A stretch of 64,000 nucleotides of DNA from Tenrec ecaudatus (GCF_050624435.1 NC_134535.1:125537731-125601730), one strand, 5' to 3'; counted from the first letter of the stretch, positions 31,390-43,882 are shown. Notes: a model not told the origin generated them from the sequence alone. Numbers and translations: made by a program.

Positions 31390-33290
31390 GCCTTGGATGA
31401 TCATTTTCAAGCATTTAAGATCCCACCCGCAAAGGCAGGAAGAGGAAGAGAGAGTGTGGAGCACATGCTGTACCATCAAGACCCGAGGTCGATATTCCCT
31501 CTCAGAGCAGCCAAAGCACAGAGAGGACCACAGGGCTGGCCACACTGTGACACATGATGTCCCTCACTGACCCATAGCCCCAGGGTGGACAACACTGGAG
31601 ACACGGTGTGTGGGAATTGTGCCCAATCTGACCCCAGCACACTGAGGAGAAACACTAAGGGAGTACAAGAGAACTGCAAGGGGAACAGAGTTCCCAGGGA
31701 ACACGATAAGCTGACTTTAGGCCAGGGTGTGGCACCCCATTAGACTCAACCAGAAAACAATGCTAAAGGTCAACAAACAGACCTTGAACTATTTACAGGC
31801 TTTTCTTTCTCTTTTTTTTGTCATTGGTTTCCTTGTGTTGTTGTTTTGCGGTTCTTCCGCCCCCCCCCCATTGATTTGTTTTGTTGTCTTGTTTTATGGT
31901 CATATTATTACCTCCTCAGGTCTATCTAAGATAGACAGGATAAACAAGCAGGAGGAAAAAAGAATGGGACAAATTGTTCGGGGTGGTGGGACATGGGAGG
32001 GGGAAGGCATGGGAAAAGAAGTAGGTGTTACCAAACCCAGGGACAAGGGAACAACAAGTGATCCAAAATCAATGGTGAGAAGGGTGTAGGAAGCCTGATA
32101 GGGCTTGATCAAGAGCAATGTAACCCAGAGGAATTACTGAAACCTAAATGAAGGCTGAGCATGATAGTGGGACAAGAGGAAAGTAAAGAGAAATAGAGGA
32201 AAGAACTAGCAGGCAAAGGGGCTTTTATAAGGTCTAAATACAGACAAGTGCATATGTAAATATATTCATATATGAGGATGGGAAATAAATCTGTGCCCAT
32301 ATATTTATAGGTTTAGTATTAACTTATTAGATGGACATTGGGCCTCTACTCAAGTACTCCCTCAATGCAAGAACACTTGGTTCTATTACACTGGCATTCC
32401 ATGATTCTCATGGTTGCTAAAAACAAAACTAGTGTATAAGCAAATGTGGTGAAGAAAGCTGATGTGGCTGGCTATCAAAAGATATAGTCTCTGTGATCTT
32501 ACAGACTTAAAGATAAACAAGCAGCCATCTAGCTGGGAAGAACAAAGTCCAAATGGAAGAAGCACACTAGCCTGTGAGATCATTAGATGTCTATAAGATA
32601 AGCTATCAGGCATCAAAGAACAAACAATCATATCATTGTGAATGACAGGGAGTGCAGAGTGGAGAGCCAAAGGCAATCTGTAGGCAACAGGATAACTCCT
32701 TACAGAATGGTTTTGGGGAGGAGATAAAACAATCAGTGTGCAGTGTAGCACAGATGAAATATACAACTTTCCTCTAGTTCTTAAGTACTCCCGCCCCCCA
32801 CCCCACTTTCATGATCCCAATATTTCCTTACAAACCTGGCTCAACCAGAGGATGTACAATGGTGCAGATAAGAATTCAAAACACAGGGAATCCAGGACAG
32901 ATAAACCCCTCAGGACCAATGATGACAGTAGAGATATCAGGAGGGGAAGGGGAAGGGGAAGGTAAGATAGAAAGGGAGAATTGATCACAATGATCTACCT
33001 GTAACCCCCTCCCTGGAGAATGGACAATAGAAAAGTGGGTGAAGGGAGACATTGGTCAGTGTAAGACATTAAAAAATAATTTATAAATTATCAAGGTTTC
33101 ATGAATGAGGGAGGATGGGGGAGAGGGGAAAAATGAGGAGCTGATACCAAGGGCTCAAGTAAAATAAAATGTTTTGAGAATGATGATGACAAGAAATGTA
33201 CAAATGTGATTGATACAATGGATGCATGTCTGTATTGTTATAAGAGTTGATGAATCCCCAATAAAATGCTTTTTATTTTAATTTTAAGAA
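31390..33290 (+). mobile_element. Family E copy, about 1.9 kb
   Basis: A long sense copy from 'gcacatgctgtaccatcaag' to 'tgaatccccaataaaatgc' with AATAAA and an A-rich end. It contains a 75-codon frame (32,738-32,965) homologous to the frame of other copies. It is part of duplication A. Confidence 0.8.
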
Positions 33291-33544
33291 AAAGATCCGA
33301 CATACTACACAACAAATTGAAAGGCAGAACAGAAGAACTAAAAAGAAGTTTGGACAATTGATGAAATGTACCATTAAGCCATTATCCTAAACCTGAATCA
33401 ATAGAGACAATACTATGATGAATACAAATGCTGGATAGTACATGATCAGCATATATAACTGCTCTTGTGTGTATGTATGCACGCGCATGTGTGTGTGAAA
33501 ATATTGATAACACATTTGTGAATACTTTTGTCTAAAAATGGTTA

Positions 33545-34280
33545 TATGACGATCATTGTGATAGGTTCCCCCTTCCTCCCCTCCTCTGCCTATCTTCCAC
33601 CTACTCTCCTGGTATTGAAACTCCTATTTCTGTTCCTGAGGGGTTTATGTGACCAGGATTCCATGTGTCCTGAGCTCTTATCTGTACCTGTGTACATGTT
33701 TCTGTGTAGCCCAAAGTGAAAGGCAGGACTGGGGTCATGATAGTGGGGGGGGGGCGGTGAGGAAACCTCAAGCAACCATAGACATAGTGTGTGTTTCATC
33801 AGACCTATGCTACACCCTGGTTGATTCCTTCCTTCCTTGTAACCCTTGTGTGAGGTGATGTTGCTTGTCTACAGATCAGTTATGGGTCTCTGCTCTGACT
33901 CCCCGCATTCTCAACAATGCTTTTTGTTTGTTTCTTTCTTTGCTTTTGATCTTCTGATGCCTGATACCTGATCCCATCAACAGTTCATGATCACACAGGC
34001 TGGTGTGCTTCTTCCATGTGGGCTTGTTGCTTCACTGTTAGATGGCTGCTTGTTTAACTTCACGTCTTTAAGACTCTTAACCCTACATCTTTTGATAGCC
34101 GGGCACCATTGCTTTCTTCACCACATTTGCTTATGCACCCGTTTTGCCTTCAGCTATGGTGCCAGGAGGGTGAGCATCACAGAAGGCAGGTGATTCAAAG
34201 AGAGTGTTCTTGCATTGAGGGAGGGCATGAGCAGAGTTCCAAAGTTCATCTACTACCTCAATGTATTGTCATATAAATAC
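33545..34280 (-). mobile_element. Family E-related copy, 3' end deleted
   Basis: Antisense ('gatcattgtgataggttccc' to 'atcatataaatacatgtaca'-like text). The poly-T end present in the B counterpart (55,670) is missing here because of the 0.4-kb deletion. Confidence 0.7.
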
Positions 34281-34632
34281 ATGTACATAGGACAATAGCC
34301 TTATTTTTATGAATTGATGTTTACATACATACACACCTATGTTTATATCTCTATGAGATTTATTGGCTTTTATGGAACACAATGTTTTCAAAGTTCATCC
34401 ATGTGGTTCAATGTATGAGGATTCATTTCTTTTTATGGCTGAGTAACATTTTATGTACCTATGATTCAATTCAATTTATTTTAGGTCAAGCGTAGCAATG
34501 TGAATTAAGTGGGCATGTGATTATTTTTCCACCTAGTGATACATTTTCAACCCTATTTAATGAATAAACTATTATTCACACTGGTTAAAAATACTACTAT
34601 ATCCAAATATTACACATATTGCATGCTATATG

Positions 34633-34850
34633 AGGATCTGTGGTGGTGTAATATTTATGCCTTGGACTGCTGACCATGAGATTAGCCGTTCAAAAGCAAC
34701 ACCCACTTGATAGGGGGAAGGGTAGGCTTTCAACTCATGTAAAGAGTTAGCTTCTCAGAAACCCACAGGGGCAGTTCTACCCTGTCCGATAGGATCCCTG
34801 TGAGTCAAAATTGACTTCATAGCAGTGAGTTTCCTGGTACTTTGTTTTTT
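34633..34850 (+). mobile_element. AfroSINE (duplication A)
   Basis: Sense copy: 'tgtggtggtgtaatatttat' head, 'acccacaggggcagttctac' middle, 'attgacttcatagcagtgag' tail. The counterpart is at 56,999-57,215. Confidence 0.8.
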
Positions 34851-36674
34851 TTCATATCACTGTATATTTCAGTTTCTTAGGATTTATATTTTCATTTGTT
34901 TTTATTATATTAATATTCTTCATTATGCTTTAAATTCTATTTAAACTTTTAATATCTCATTGTGGATACCTAATCCCACATTCAGGTTCCTCTTTTGTGC
35001 ATTGAAATATTCATACACTTATTCTTCTTCCTTGTGCATATTAAAATCACACAAGAAACCTAAATAATTGATGATTTTTCAAAGTCCTGAAAAAGTATCA
35101 AATATACACATTTTTAGAAATAAAACTGAAAAATATTTTTACCTTTATAAAGAAAAGACCTTTGTATTTTTCTGTGAATTAGGTGAAGATTTACAGAACA
35201 AATCAGTTTTCTACTCAATAAGACATACACATTTTGTTTCATGCCATTATTTGCAATCCCCCAATGTGACATCAGTTATCCCTCTTCCTCCTATGTTTCT
35301 GGTTTCTATTTCTTTCTTTCCTAATTCTCCTGAACTTTGGTGGTAGGTAAATATTGCCCTTTTTATCTTCACTGGTTGATTATTCTAAGGAGTGTGTTCC
35401 TCCTGCAGTGCTACTTAATATGGCTCTTTACCCATAGTGTTTATAGTTCCTGTGAAATGACTTGATGGGATCATATAAACAAAGTTAAAAGACACTTATT
35501 CAGTGATCAATCAGTTTTACTACTATGATGGGTATATAGTGACCCATTTTAAAACGAGGAAAAAGAATCCTATAACCAGTAAAGAAGAAACCAAACTCAT
35601 CCAGGATCTCTGTGCAGAGAAGCAAGAGCAGGGACCATGAAGAAAGAGCCGTGATGGCAGCTTCCTGGTCCACAGAATAAAGAAAGCTGAGAACCTGAGG
35701 GCAGGTGTCTGGCTTACAGACAGACTGGACATTTGTCAACACTAAAGTATTTTTGTAACAATTTCCTGAGCAGTGCAGAGGCAAAGCATCCCATGCCTGA
35801 GAGGTCAAAACCCAGCAGAGAGAAGTACTTAGTACTTTTCAACTTAGCGGTGGCTATATACCCATTCATATCCTTAAAGTTTTCTCATCCTGAGCACTTG
35901 TAAACAGTTAGGTTCCCTAATAAACACCCATCATCCCGAATGTGGTCTGTGCAACAGATGAGCAATCCCAGTAGAGAAGTAAAACTCCACGGGAGGGACA
36001 ATTGGTGTCAGAATAGGAACAAGAAGGATGGAGGTGGAGGCATGTCTAACCTCTGCCTCAGATGAATTGTACAGATAAGGAATTGGATTCTCATTCACCT
36101 TTCTGATGCTGGAGGAGGTCAGGCATGGTTTCCAAACCATTTCTTCACTTTGCTATGTTAATGTTCCTTCTGTAGACCTGTCTGTTGTTTGACTGAACAT
36201 TGATGAAAGGGGATGAGTTTCGTTTTAGACCTAAAAGGTAACTAAAGGCCATTGTTTTGGCAGATCCACCAGTTTCTATATAACCAGTAAACCTAGTTAT
36301 TTTTGTGATTTGGGATTTTCTTCCATGATTTTCCCCCACTCTCTGCAGGAATTTTTGGAGCAGTTGGCATTAGTAGCTGGGCAGCACCTTGTTATTCTTC
36401 CCGTGGTGGAGGTCAATGTTCCTTCTTCATTGCACCTTAGGACTCTGCACATGAATTTTAAAAGCCCAGCGTCTACCCACCAAAGTAGGATGTAGAACAT
36501 AATCATTATGGAAACTGTTGTGCCAATTGATTGATTTTGGTGTCCCTGAGGCTATGGTGTAGTCCTGAGCCCCATGGCCTAAACAGTCATTTCTTCAACC
36601 TGTTTGGTTATGTGTGAAAACATTTTCATAACCTTTCCCCCCATGTGCTCATCACAGCCTGCTACTAGTTCAAC
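34851..36674. other. Unassigned sequence within duplication A
   Basis: AT-rich. A minus-strand frame at 35,500-35,808 has a shorter homologous frame in copy B (57,969-58,178). Most of the differences between them change the amino acid, which argues against coding constraint. An acceptor-like 'ctctctgcag' at 36,348 is also present in both copies, without a recognisable exon. Confidence 0.4.
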
Positions 36675-37700
36675 AATGGACACACACCAATGGAACAGAA
36701 TTAAGAATCCAATATCAATCTTTCTACCTGCAGACAGTTGATCTTTGACAATAGGCTAAAATTCATTAACAAAAGCTGACAAAACTAGATAGCCATTTGC
36801 AGAAAATTGTAATAGAATCCAACTCATACCTTTTACAAAAACAAACTCAAGATGGATAAAAAAACTAAACATAAAACCAACTTAAAGAAAAACTTTACTT
36901 CCATTAAGTCAGTCTGACTCGAGCACAGAGATTCCAAGGCCATAAATCTTCACAGGAGCACAATGCTTTATCTTCTCCCACAGAGAAACGAGGTCCTTGA
37001 ACACCTGACCTTGTGGTTAGCAGCACAACACATTACTCACCACTCCACCAGGGCTCCTAAAAAATCCAAAATCTTTTGGAAAAATTTTTGTCAATGGTAT
37101 ATGAGATAAGAGATGACTCTCTGGAATTTGTATAAAACTCCCACATGCCAACAGGAAAAAAATAAATAAAGTAATTGATAAATGGGCAGAGCACATCAAT
37201 GAAGATTATCAGACAGTCAGCAAACACATAAAGAAATGCTCAAGATCCTCTTCCATTGGAGAGACGTAAATACAAAAAAAAAAAAAAGCCACAAGGAGAT
37301 ATCACTTTACCACAGTATTAACACCAAAGTTAAAAAAAAACAGAAATAGCAACAAATGGTGGCTCTGTGGAGCCCTGATACACTGCTGGTGGGACTGTAA
37401 GTTGTACAACCACTTTGGATAACAGTATATCCTCAAAAAATTTGAAAAGACATGCTATATAACAAGGAATCCTCCACTTGGCACACATCCTACAGGAATA
37501 GCCAAGACAGCACCCTACACCATTTAAAATATACCAATTAATCTGTGAAATATTTCATGTTAATGAAGGAGAACATTATGCTGAAAAATTAGTCAATCAC
37601 AAGGGACAGAGATTGTGTGCAACTTGTAATTTTTAAGTCAATAATAGATTTTCACATTAAAAGAAACTTTCTTTGAGGGTCACAAGGCTGAGAGGGGAAG
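36675..37700 (+). mobile_element. LINE-1 ORF2 C-terminus and 3' end (duplication A)
   Basis: Sense L1 text: 'aatggaacagaattaagaat', 'aaactcaagatggataaaa', 'ctggtgggactgtaagttgt', 'gaacattatgctgaaaaatt'. It is non-coding through decay and contains an antisense AfroSINE (36,893-37,056). Confidence 0.8.
36893..37056 (-). mobile_element. AfroSINE in L1 (duplication A)
   Basis: Antisense copy from 'ccattaagtcagtctgactc' to 'cactccaccagggctcc'. The same insertion is in copy B at 59,210-59,390, so it predates the duplication. Confidence 0.85.
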
Positions 37701-38163
37701 TAAATGTCTAGAGAATAGAGACGTGTTCATGGATGCTGGGGAATGAACGATGAGATGGAGGTTGGTAAAAAATGATGGAGCAAGAGCACACATTGAAAGG
37801 TTTGCAAGGGTTAAAAGCAACAGAGGTAAGAACTGTTAAATACACGATCCTGCAATACCTGTGACCTATGAGTTCATGCGTGGACTGACAAGTAGACTGA
37901 GCAGATGTGGGAGGGAGAAAAGGAGTAGACTCATGAATATACATACGTTTGACAGAGAACATCTATCTGTGTGTATTTGCCTTTGTTGCAAATACATTAT
38001 CCATGAATGCATGTATCCATGAATGTGGTAGCACATACTGGGAGCAAAGTTATGAAAACTCTTAGACACACATGAATGCCTTGAGGGAATGAATGAATGG
38101 TTGGGCCTGGGGGAACAGGAACATAGTCTCAGAGGAAACAAGGAAATATTGACATAACCAAAT
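37701..38163. other. Probable L1 3' flank, unassigned
   Basis: Conserved between A and B. No gene was seen. Confidence 0.4.
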
Positions 38164-38375
38164 GAAAACCCAACCAAACTCATTGCCATCATGTGTCAAC
38201 ACTGGCTCAGAGCAGCCCCACCGGACAGGGTACACTGCCTCTGTGAGTCTCTGACATGGTCAACTTTTTACAGGATTAGAAAACTCTGTCTTCCCCCTGA
38301 GATGTGGCTGATGACTATTAACTGCTGATCTTGCAGTTAGCAACCCAGTGAAGAACCATTACACTAGCAGGGCAT
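38164..38375 (-). mobile_element. AfroSINE (duplication A)
   Basis: Antisense copy with the RTE-like 3' tail ('aaaacccaaccaaactcatt') and head ('cattacactagcagggc'). Confidence 0.85.
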
Positions 38376-38396
38376 CTAGTTGGCATAACATAGTTC

Positions 38397-38398
<2 letters not shown>

Positions 38399-38445
<47 letters not shown>
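38399..38445. repeat. (AC)n microsatellite
   Basis: A pure run of about 23 CA units. The counterpart in copy B (60,744-60,775) is shorter. Confidence 0.95.
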
Positions 38446-38448
<3 letters not shown>

Positions 38449-38660
38449 TCTGAATTCTACTTTGGTGGGTAGCAACTTAAAAGCACGTGGATAGCCATGT
38501 AAAATGCAAGTATTAGTCTGTCCCCATCCAAAGGAAAAGGGAACTATGCACATCTGAGGAAACATGAAATAAAATCTAACAGTACACAAAAACAATTAGT
38601 CCAAAGGACTAATGGACCATCTGATCATCAGGCCCCATAATCCTGAGTGCAGAACTAGAG

Positions 38661-38850
38661 CAGTGGTTCTCAACCTTCCTCATGACGCGACCCTTTACTA
38701 CAGTTCCTCGTGTTGTGGTGACCCCTCAACAGTAAAATTATTTTCCTTGTTACTTCATAATTGTCATTTTGCTACTGTTATGTAGTGGATGACCCTCGTG
38801 AAAGGGTTATTGGAACCCCCAAAGGGGTCGTGATCCACAGGTGGAGAGCC
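38661..38850 (-). mobile_element. SPIN-like hAT element, copy 4 (duplication A)
   Basis: It starts CAGTGGTTCTCAACC. The interior is in reverse orientation relative to copy 1 ('ttttgctactgttatgtagt', 'gaaagggttattgg'). The right end is eroded ('ccacaggtggagag'). The same insertion is at 61,006-61,193. Confidence 0.85.
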
Positions 38851-39381
38851 GATGAAGTAGATGCTGCCTGTCTACCTCTACTGACTACCCAGAAAGGGAA
38901 CCTATTAGAAGGTCCTGGGCAGAATCAGAGAAAAATGTGGAACAAAACTAAAAATCACCCAAGAACGCAGTCTGACAGGTCAGATAGACACTGGTGAGCT
39001 CATTCCTCAGCTCACCCCAGTGCTTCAATTTTCAGCAAAACAATAGACATCAATATAAGAGAAACTATAACACTAGTGAGGTACTCACACCTTCCTATAA
39101 TCAGCCATTTAAGATCCAAGGGGCAGCTGGTACCCAAGGGCAGAGTTCAGAAGGGGCAGGAAAGTGGAAACGGAAACAGGAAATGCAGGGAGGAACTGCA
39201 AACAGGAAATGCATTGCAATTGAGGAGATTGCAATGAAGGAGACAAAACAAAAACATCTGAATTGTTGACTGTAAACCTGATTACCTGTTCTGTAAGCCT
39301 TTGCCTAATTCAGAGAAAAAATTAAAAATAAAAAGATAAGTATAGTAGTTGCCTTGATTGAGCTGACTTTTAATGGATCAC
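38851..39381. other. Unassigned sequence within duplication A
   Basis: Conserved in copy B. No gene was recognised. Confidence 0.4.
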
Positions 39382-39584
39382 TAAAACCAAATTCGCTGCC
39401 ATTGTATCAGTCAATTCATAGAGACCCTAGAGGACGGGATAGAACTGGCCCTGTGGGTTTCTGACCCTGTAACTGTTTACTGGAGGAGAAAGTCCCATCT
39501 TTCTTCCAAGGAGTAACTGCTGGTTCAAACTGCGGACTTTGCAGATGACAGGCCAATGTGTAACCACTGCACCACCGCAGCTCC
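39382..39584 (-). mobile_element. AfroSINE (duplication A)
   Basis: Antisense copy ('ccaaattcgctgccattgta' to 'ccactgcaccaccgcagctc'). The counterpart is at 61,721-61,928. Confidence 0.85.
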
Positions 39585-40084
39585 TAGTCAATGGCTCCTT
39601 TATATACATTCACATAGGTGCATATAGACAGAGTAGGACTAGGCAACCCCAACCAACCAGAGGAGCCAACCAGAAGAGCAAAGCCCCAACCCAAAGTCAA
39701 ACCTCCAAACTGAAAAGCCAAGGACCACTAACCAAGCCTCTCAGTGAAGACACAGATGCATAAATAATGAGAAACAAGCAGATCATATTTGCCCTCACCT
39801 TGAATGGAGCAATTCTTCTCATCACTCCAACATGGTAGTTTCTGCTATGACATTCCTGTCCTTTCCCACTCTCTGCAGCAGAATTTCATTCTGTTTGCCT
39901 AGGTTTCTGACACTGCTATCATTCATGTCGCATAGTGTACATCTCTGTACAATCACGGTACTTGAGCAGAAAAAATCTCTAACAATGCATAAGTAATAAT
40001 GAGCTTTGGGAAACAGAAAGATTTCTCCCAAGTCATCTCCCCAAATACATGTTAGACTTAGGAGATTCCTGGCAGCTAATGGTA
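39585..40084. other. Unassigned sequence within duplication A
   Basis: Nothing recognised. Confidence 0.4.
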
Positions 40085-40416
40085 AGTGATTGAGAAGTTA
40101 ACTCTCTGAAGGCAGTCAGCTGTCAGACTCCTGTCTGGTCCCATCACAGGTAGGGCCCACTCCCTGCTGTTAAGTACAATAGACCACTTCTCCCTAAAGG
40201 CTTGCAGTCATTAGTCTGGTCCCTGTAGTGTGGGTTTACTCCCTACTGATAAGGGTTTCTATAGTGAGCCAGAGAACAGGTCATATTGGCTCAGTGTTAT
40301 CCAAAGTTATGCTGCCATCCTGACTCAAGGATCCACCTATCTTGTCACATGTGTACCTCCAATACCTTACCTTCCTATTATGTGGATACCCCTAGATCAC
40401 TCGCCTTCCATTACTG
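40085..40416 (+). mobile_element. LTR, 3'-truncated (duplication A)
   Basis: This matches the 5' part of the LTR at 62,436-63,068. It stops at 40,416, where an antisense family E copy begins, so the TATA box and poly-A signal of the LTR are missing. Confidence 0.65.
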
Positions 40417-42000
40417 GCGGTCCGTTGTTTTCTCCTCCAGATTGTTCATCCATCCTATCTTATTTAGACAGACTCGCGGAGATAATAACATGCACAAAAA
40501 CAAGACAGAGCAAAACCAAGCAATAAAATAAAACAAAACAAAGCAACAACAACATGAACAAGCCAAGGACAAAAACAAAACAAAATGATAAGAAAGAAAA
40601 GTTTGCGAATCATATTGTAGTGAATGAGAGGGGGGAGTACGGAATGGGGACCCAAAGCTGATTCATAGGCCACTGGACATGCCTTACAGAAGGATCTCTG
40701 GGATGAGTTGAGCCAGTCAGGGGTTGATGAGACAATGATGAAACATACAACTATCCTCTAGTTCCTAAATGCTTCCTCCCCCACCTCTATTAGGATCCCA
40801 GTTCTGCCTTACAAAGCTGACTAGACCAGAGGATGTATACTGGTACAGATAGGAACTGGAAACACAGGGAATCCAGGGTAGGTGATCCCTTCAGGAACAG
40901 TGGTGAGAGTGGCAGTACCTGGAGGGTGGAGGGTAGGTGGGGTAGAAAGGGGGAACCAATTACAAGGATCTGCATGTGACCTCCTCCCTGGGGGACGGAC
41001 AGCAGAAGAGTGGGTGAGGGGAGACATTGGACAGGGCAAGATATGACAAAATAATAACTTATAAATTATCAAGGTTCATGAGGGAGAGGAGAGCTAGGAG
41101 GGAGGGGAAAAATGAGGACCTGATGTCATGGGATTAGGTGGAGAGCAAATGTTTGAGAATGTTGAGGGCAATGAATGTACAAATGTGCTTTACACAATTG
41201 ATGTATGTATGGATTATGATAAGAATTGTTTGGGCCCCTAAAAAAATGATAAAGAACGAAAGAAAGAATGAAAGAAAAGTTGGTAGTTAGCTCGAGGACT
41301 GTTTGTTGGCCTTTAGGGGTATTTTCCAGTCAAATCTGATGGGGCGCTAAGCCCTGGCCCCATAGTCTATTTTCGGCATTCTCTGGGGACTTCATTGCTC
41401 TGTTCCCCTTCCTGATCTGTTGCACGCCCTTAGTGTTTTGCCTCAGTGTGCTGGGATCAGATCGGACGCAAGTCCCACACTGTGTCTCAAGCGTGGTCCC
41501 CTGTAGGGCTCTGGGTCAGTGAGGGATATCATGTCTCAGAGTTGGGCCGGCCATGTGGTCCTCTCTGTTGATTGGCTGCTCTGAGTGGAGGTATCGTCCT
41601 CAAGGCTTGGTGGGCAAGCATATGCTCCATTCTCACTTCTTCCCCCTTCATTAGCTCCTGTGTGCTCTGATCAGAGCTACACATTCAGTGCTGTGCTCTG
41701 AAATAAATTCTTCTGGCGGGAGGGGCTGGTGTCCATATAGTTGGGATTTGGGCTGGCACCTCCAACCTCTCCACTGGTTCACTGCTTCATGCTGGCATGA
41801 TTCATTCACATCTTGGAGCACTGGTTTGAAGTCTGGTCCTTTTTTCCCAGTGGAGATATAAACAATACCCTCCCCTTGGATGGCTCAGTTCCCTGTACCC
41901 CCACTACCCATTCCTTTTCTTTTTTCTTTTCTCCTTCCTTTATAGTTGGCTACCATATGAACCCTGGATTTGGTCTGGCCCCTGCTTGCCATACTACCTG
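40417..42000 (-). mobile_element. Family E copy, upstream region, interrupted
   Basis: Antisense text from 'tcctccagattgttcatcca' to 'accctggatttggtctggcc' represents the most 5' part of family E seen here. It is split by a sense family E copy at 40,604-41,269. Confidence 0.7.
40604..41269 (+). mobile_element. Family E copy nested in an antisense family E copy, with TSD
   Basis: The 12-mer gaaagaaaagtt lies on both sides (40,592-40,603 and 41,270-41,281), perfectly matched. The insert is the sense 3' end, running to 'gataagaattgtttgggccc' plus an A-rich tail, which shows a later round of activity of the same family. Confidence 0.8.
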
Positions 42001-42019
42001 ATCTCAAGTAAAAGCAATT

Positions 42020-42160
42020 TGTTTTGGAAATGTTGATGGCAACACATGTACAAATGTGCTTAATACCTGTGAAGGGTGGATTGTTACAAGATTTTTAAGG
42101 ACACCCCAAAATTTTGAATTTAAATAAATTATTTATAAAGAGAGAGAGAGAAAGAGAGAG
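42020..42160 (+). mobile_element. Family E 3' tail and (GA)n tract
   Basis: A short sense tail ('ggcaacacatgtacaaatgt') followed by an A-rich stretch and a GA-rich run at about 42,138-42,161. Confidence 0.6.
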
Positions 42161-42349
42161 AGGTATTTCAAAAAATCTTCCTCCAGTCCCACCCTCAAGT
42201 GTCACACATGTCCACCTGCACTCTGCTTCTGGATTTCTTATAGCTGTGAAAAATATGTGTGTTAATTGTCATAATCTCTCTGTTTTCATTACCAGCATTA
42301 ACATAGTAGTTTTCTTTTTGTTCTTCTTGGTTAGCCTTTTTTGGAGGTT

Positions 42350-42510
42350 TTTTTTCTTTTTTTACATTTTATTAGGGACTCATACAACTCTTATCACAAT
42401 CATACATATACATACATCAATTGTATAAAGCACATCCATACATTCTTTGCCCCAATCATTCTCAAAGCATTTGCTCTCCACTTAAGCCCTTTGCATCAGG
42501 TCCATTTTTG
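42350..42510 (-). mobile_element. Family E, severely 5'-truncated insertion
   Basis: Antisense 3' end of about 150 bases. 'tttttggag' occurs before the poly-T (about 42,339) and after the element (about 42,506), a likely target duplication. It has high similarity to 10,625-10,760. Confidence 0.75.
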
Positions 42511-42559
42511 GAGTTTATGAATTATACTAATATTCTCAGCTAGTCAATTTTTTAATTTA

Positions 42560-42735
42560 ACCATTTTAGTGATCTATTGACCAACAATTCACATATCATA
42601 CAATAATTCAAAAAATTGGAAGGAGTTGTGCAACCATGATTACATTAATTTCACATTCCCTTGCTCTTACACCATGAGTATTAGTTCCCCATTTCCCTCA
42701 GCCCCAAGAAACTATTACTCCAGCTACATTCTATA
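42560..42735 (-). mobile_element. Old L1-like fragment
   Basis: The text 'attcacatatcatacaataa' and 'gttgtgcaaccatgattaca' recalls mammalian L1 3' sequence in antisense. It is diverged. Confidence 0.4.
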
Positions 42736-42769
42736 AAAATTTACCTATTTTGTTAGGCAGTATGTTTGT

Positions 42770-43337
42770 CCAGGTAGACTAGAGAAACAAATCCATAGAA
42801 ACATACTTGTGTATAAAAGAGAGTTTTATATAAAGGGTAATTGCACATTAAGAAATCATCCTAACTCAGTCCAGTCCAAGCCCATAAGTTTTGATATTAG
42901 CCTATATATCCGATGCCAATCTATGAAGTCCTCTTCAGACTCAGGAAACACATGCCATGACACTGAATACAGGAGGATCACAGGCTAGTGGGTAGAAAGT
43001 CTTTGCATCCAGTGGTGTTGTAAGCATCTCAGTGCTGGCAGGGGTCTCCACGTGGCTTCTTCAGGTCCAGGGTTCTGGATGCATCAGGGTAGGTCCATGT
43101 GGCTTCTCTTCAGGGAGGTCTCCCAGGGAGTCAGCCTTGTCAGTAGAGAGTCTCCAACAGTCGAGCTTCTCCCGCATCCAAGGAGGAAAAATCAGATTTC
43201 CCAAAATTCTCAGGAGAGAGCCATGCCCACACAGAGGCCTCATTGGCTATGATCCAATTGACAGAGTGGACTCCACCCCCTTCACTCTTAATCCTCTGAA
43301 GTCCCAAATTGAAACCAGATTATGTAACTACCACAGG
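42770..43337 (-). mobile_element. LTR-like dispersed repeat
   Basis: It starts 'ggtagactagagaaacaaat' and closes 'ttatgtaactaccaca'. A second copy of the family follows head-to-tail at 43,338. Confidence 0.55.
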
Positions 43338-43761
43338 CAGGGTTGACTAGAAAAACAAATTCAGGGACACTTAGATATGTAAATCAAGAAAATATCCCAG
43401 CCCAGTCTAGATCAAGTCCATAAGTCTAAGACGAGTCCATAGGTTCAATACTAGACCATAAGTCCCTTATCAGACTCACTAAACCACATGCAATGATGCA
43501 GAATGCAGGAATATCAAGGCTGGTGGGTGTAAAGTTGTGGGGATCAATAGCAGAGGCCGAACCACAGAGGTTGCAGGTATCAGAGTGGCTCACCAGCAAG
43601 AGGGTGAAGGCACAGACAGAGGGGGGGAGGTTCGCAACACCCTCCTTATGAAAAAGCCGCACCCTCAAGGAGACACCATCCAGGCTGTGACATGATTGAC
43701 AGGCCAGACTCCACCCCTACACTTTAGGTATCAAGTTGACATGAAATTATGTAACTACCAC
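43338..43761 (-). mobile_element. LTR-like dispersed repeat, second in tandem
   Basis: It starts 'gggttgactagaaaaacaaa' and closes 'ttatgtaactaccaca'. It is closest to the copy at 14,402-14,818. Confidence 0.55.
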
Positions 43762-43802
43762 ACCTATCCTGGATTTCACATAAACAGCGGGCAACAACAC
43801 AG

Positions 43803-43811
43803 ACAGATAGG

Positions 43812-43863
<52 letters not shown>

Positions 43864-43882
43864 CAGATGGACAGATAGATAG
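43803..43882. repeat. (GATA)n microsatellite
   Basis: About 15 consecutive GATA/TAGA units followed by interrupted GACA/GATA units. Confidence 0.95.

Larger units (their letters stand above)
31361..40416. repeat. Segmental duplication, copy A
   Basis: This 9.06-kb block is repeated in the same orientation at 53,339-62,756. The same SINEs, L1 fragment, SPIN element, CA microsatellite and LTR lie in the same order and at the same relative positions, so it is one duplicated segment and not independent insertions. By eye most 60-base lines differ at several positions. Copy A lacks about 0.4 kb present in B (near 33,535; B 55,500-55,940). Its LTR is cut off at 40,416. Confidence 0.92.

Noticed and set aside
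35500..35808. Minus-strand frame with a shorter homologous frame in duplication B (57,969-58,178)
   Set aside because: Differences between the copies are mostly amino-acid changing and the B frame is shorter, so similarity is explained by the DNA duplication alone.
36297..36506. Exon-like block after an acceptor-like ctctctgcag, present in both duplication copies
   Set aside because: No SRCR or other domain is seen, frames stop within about 30 codons, and there is no clear donor.
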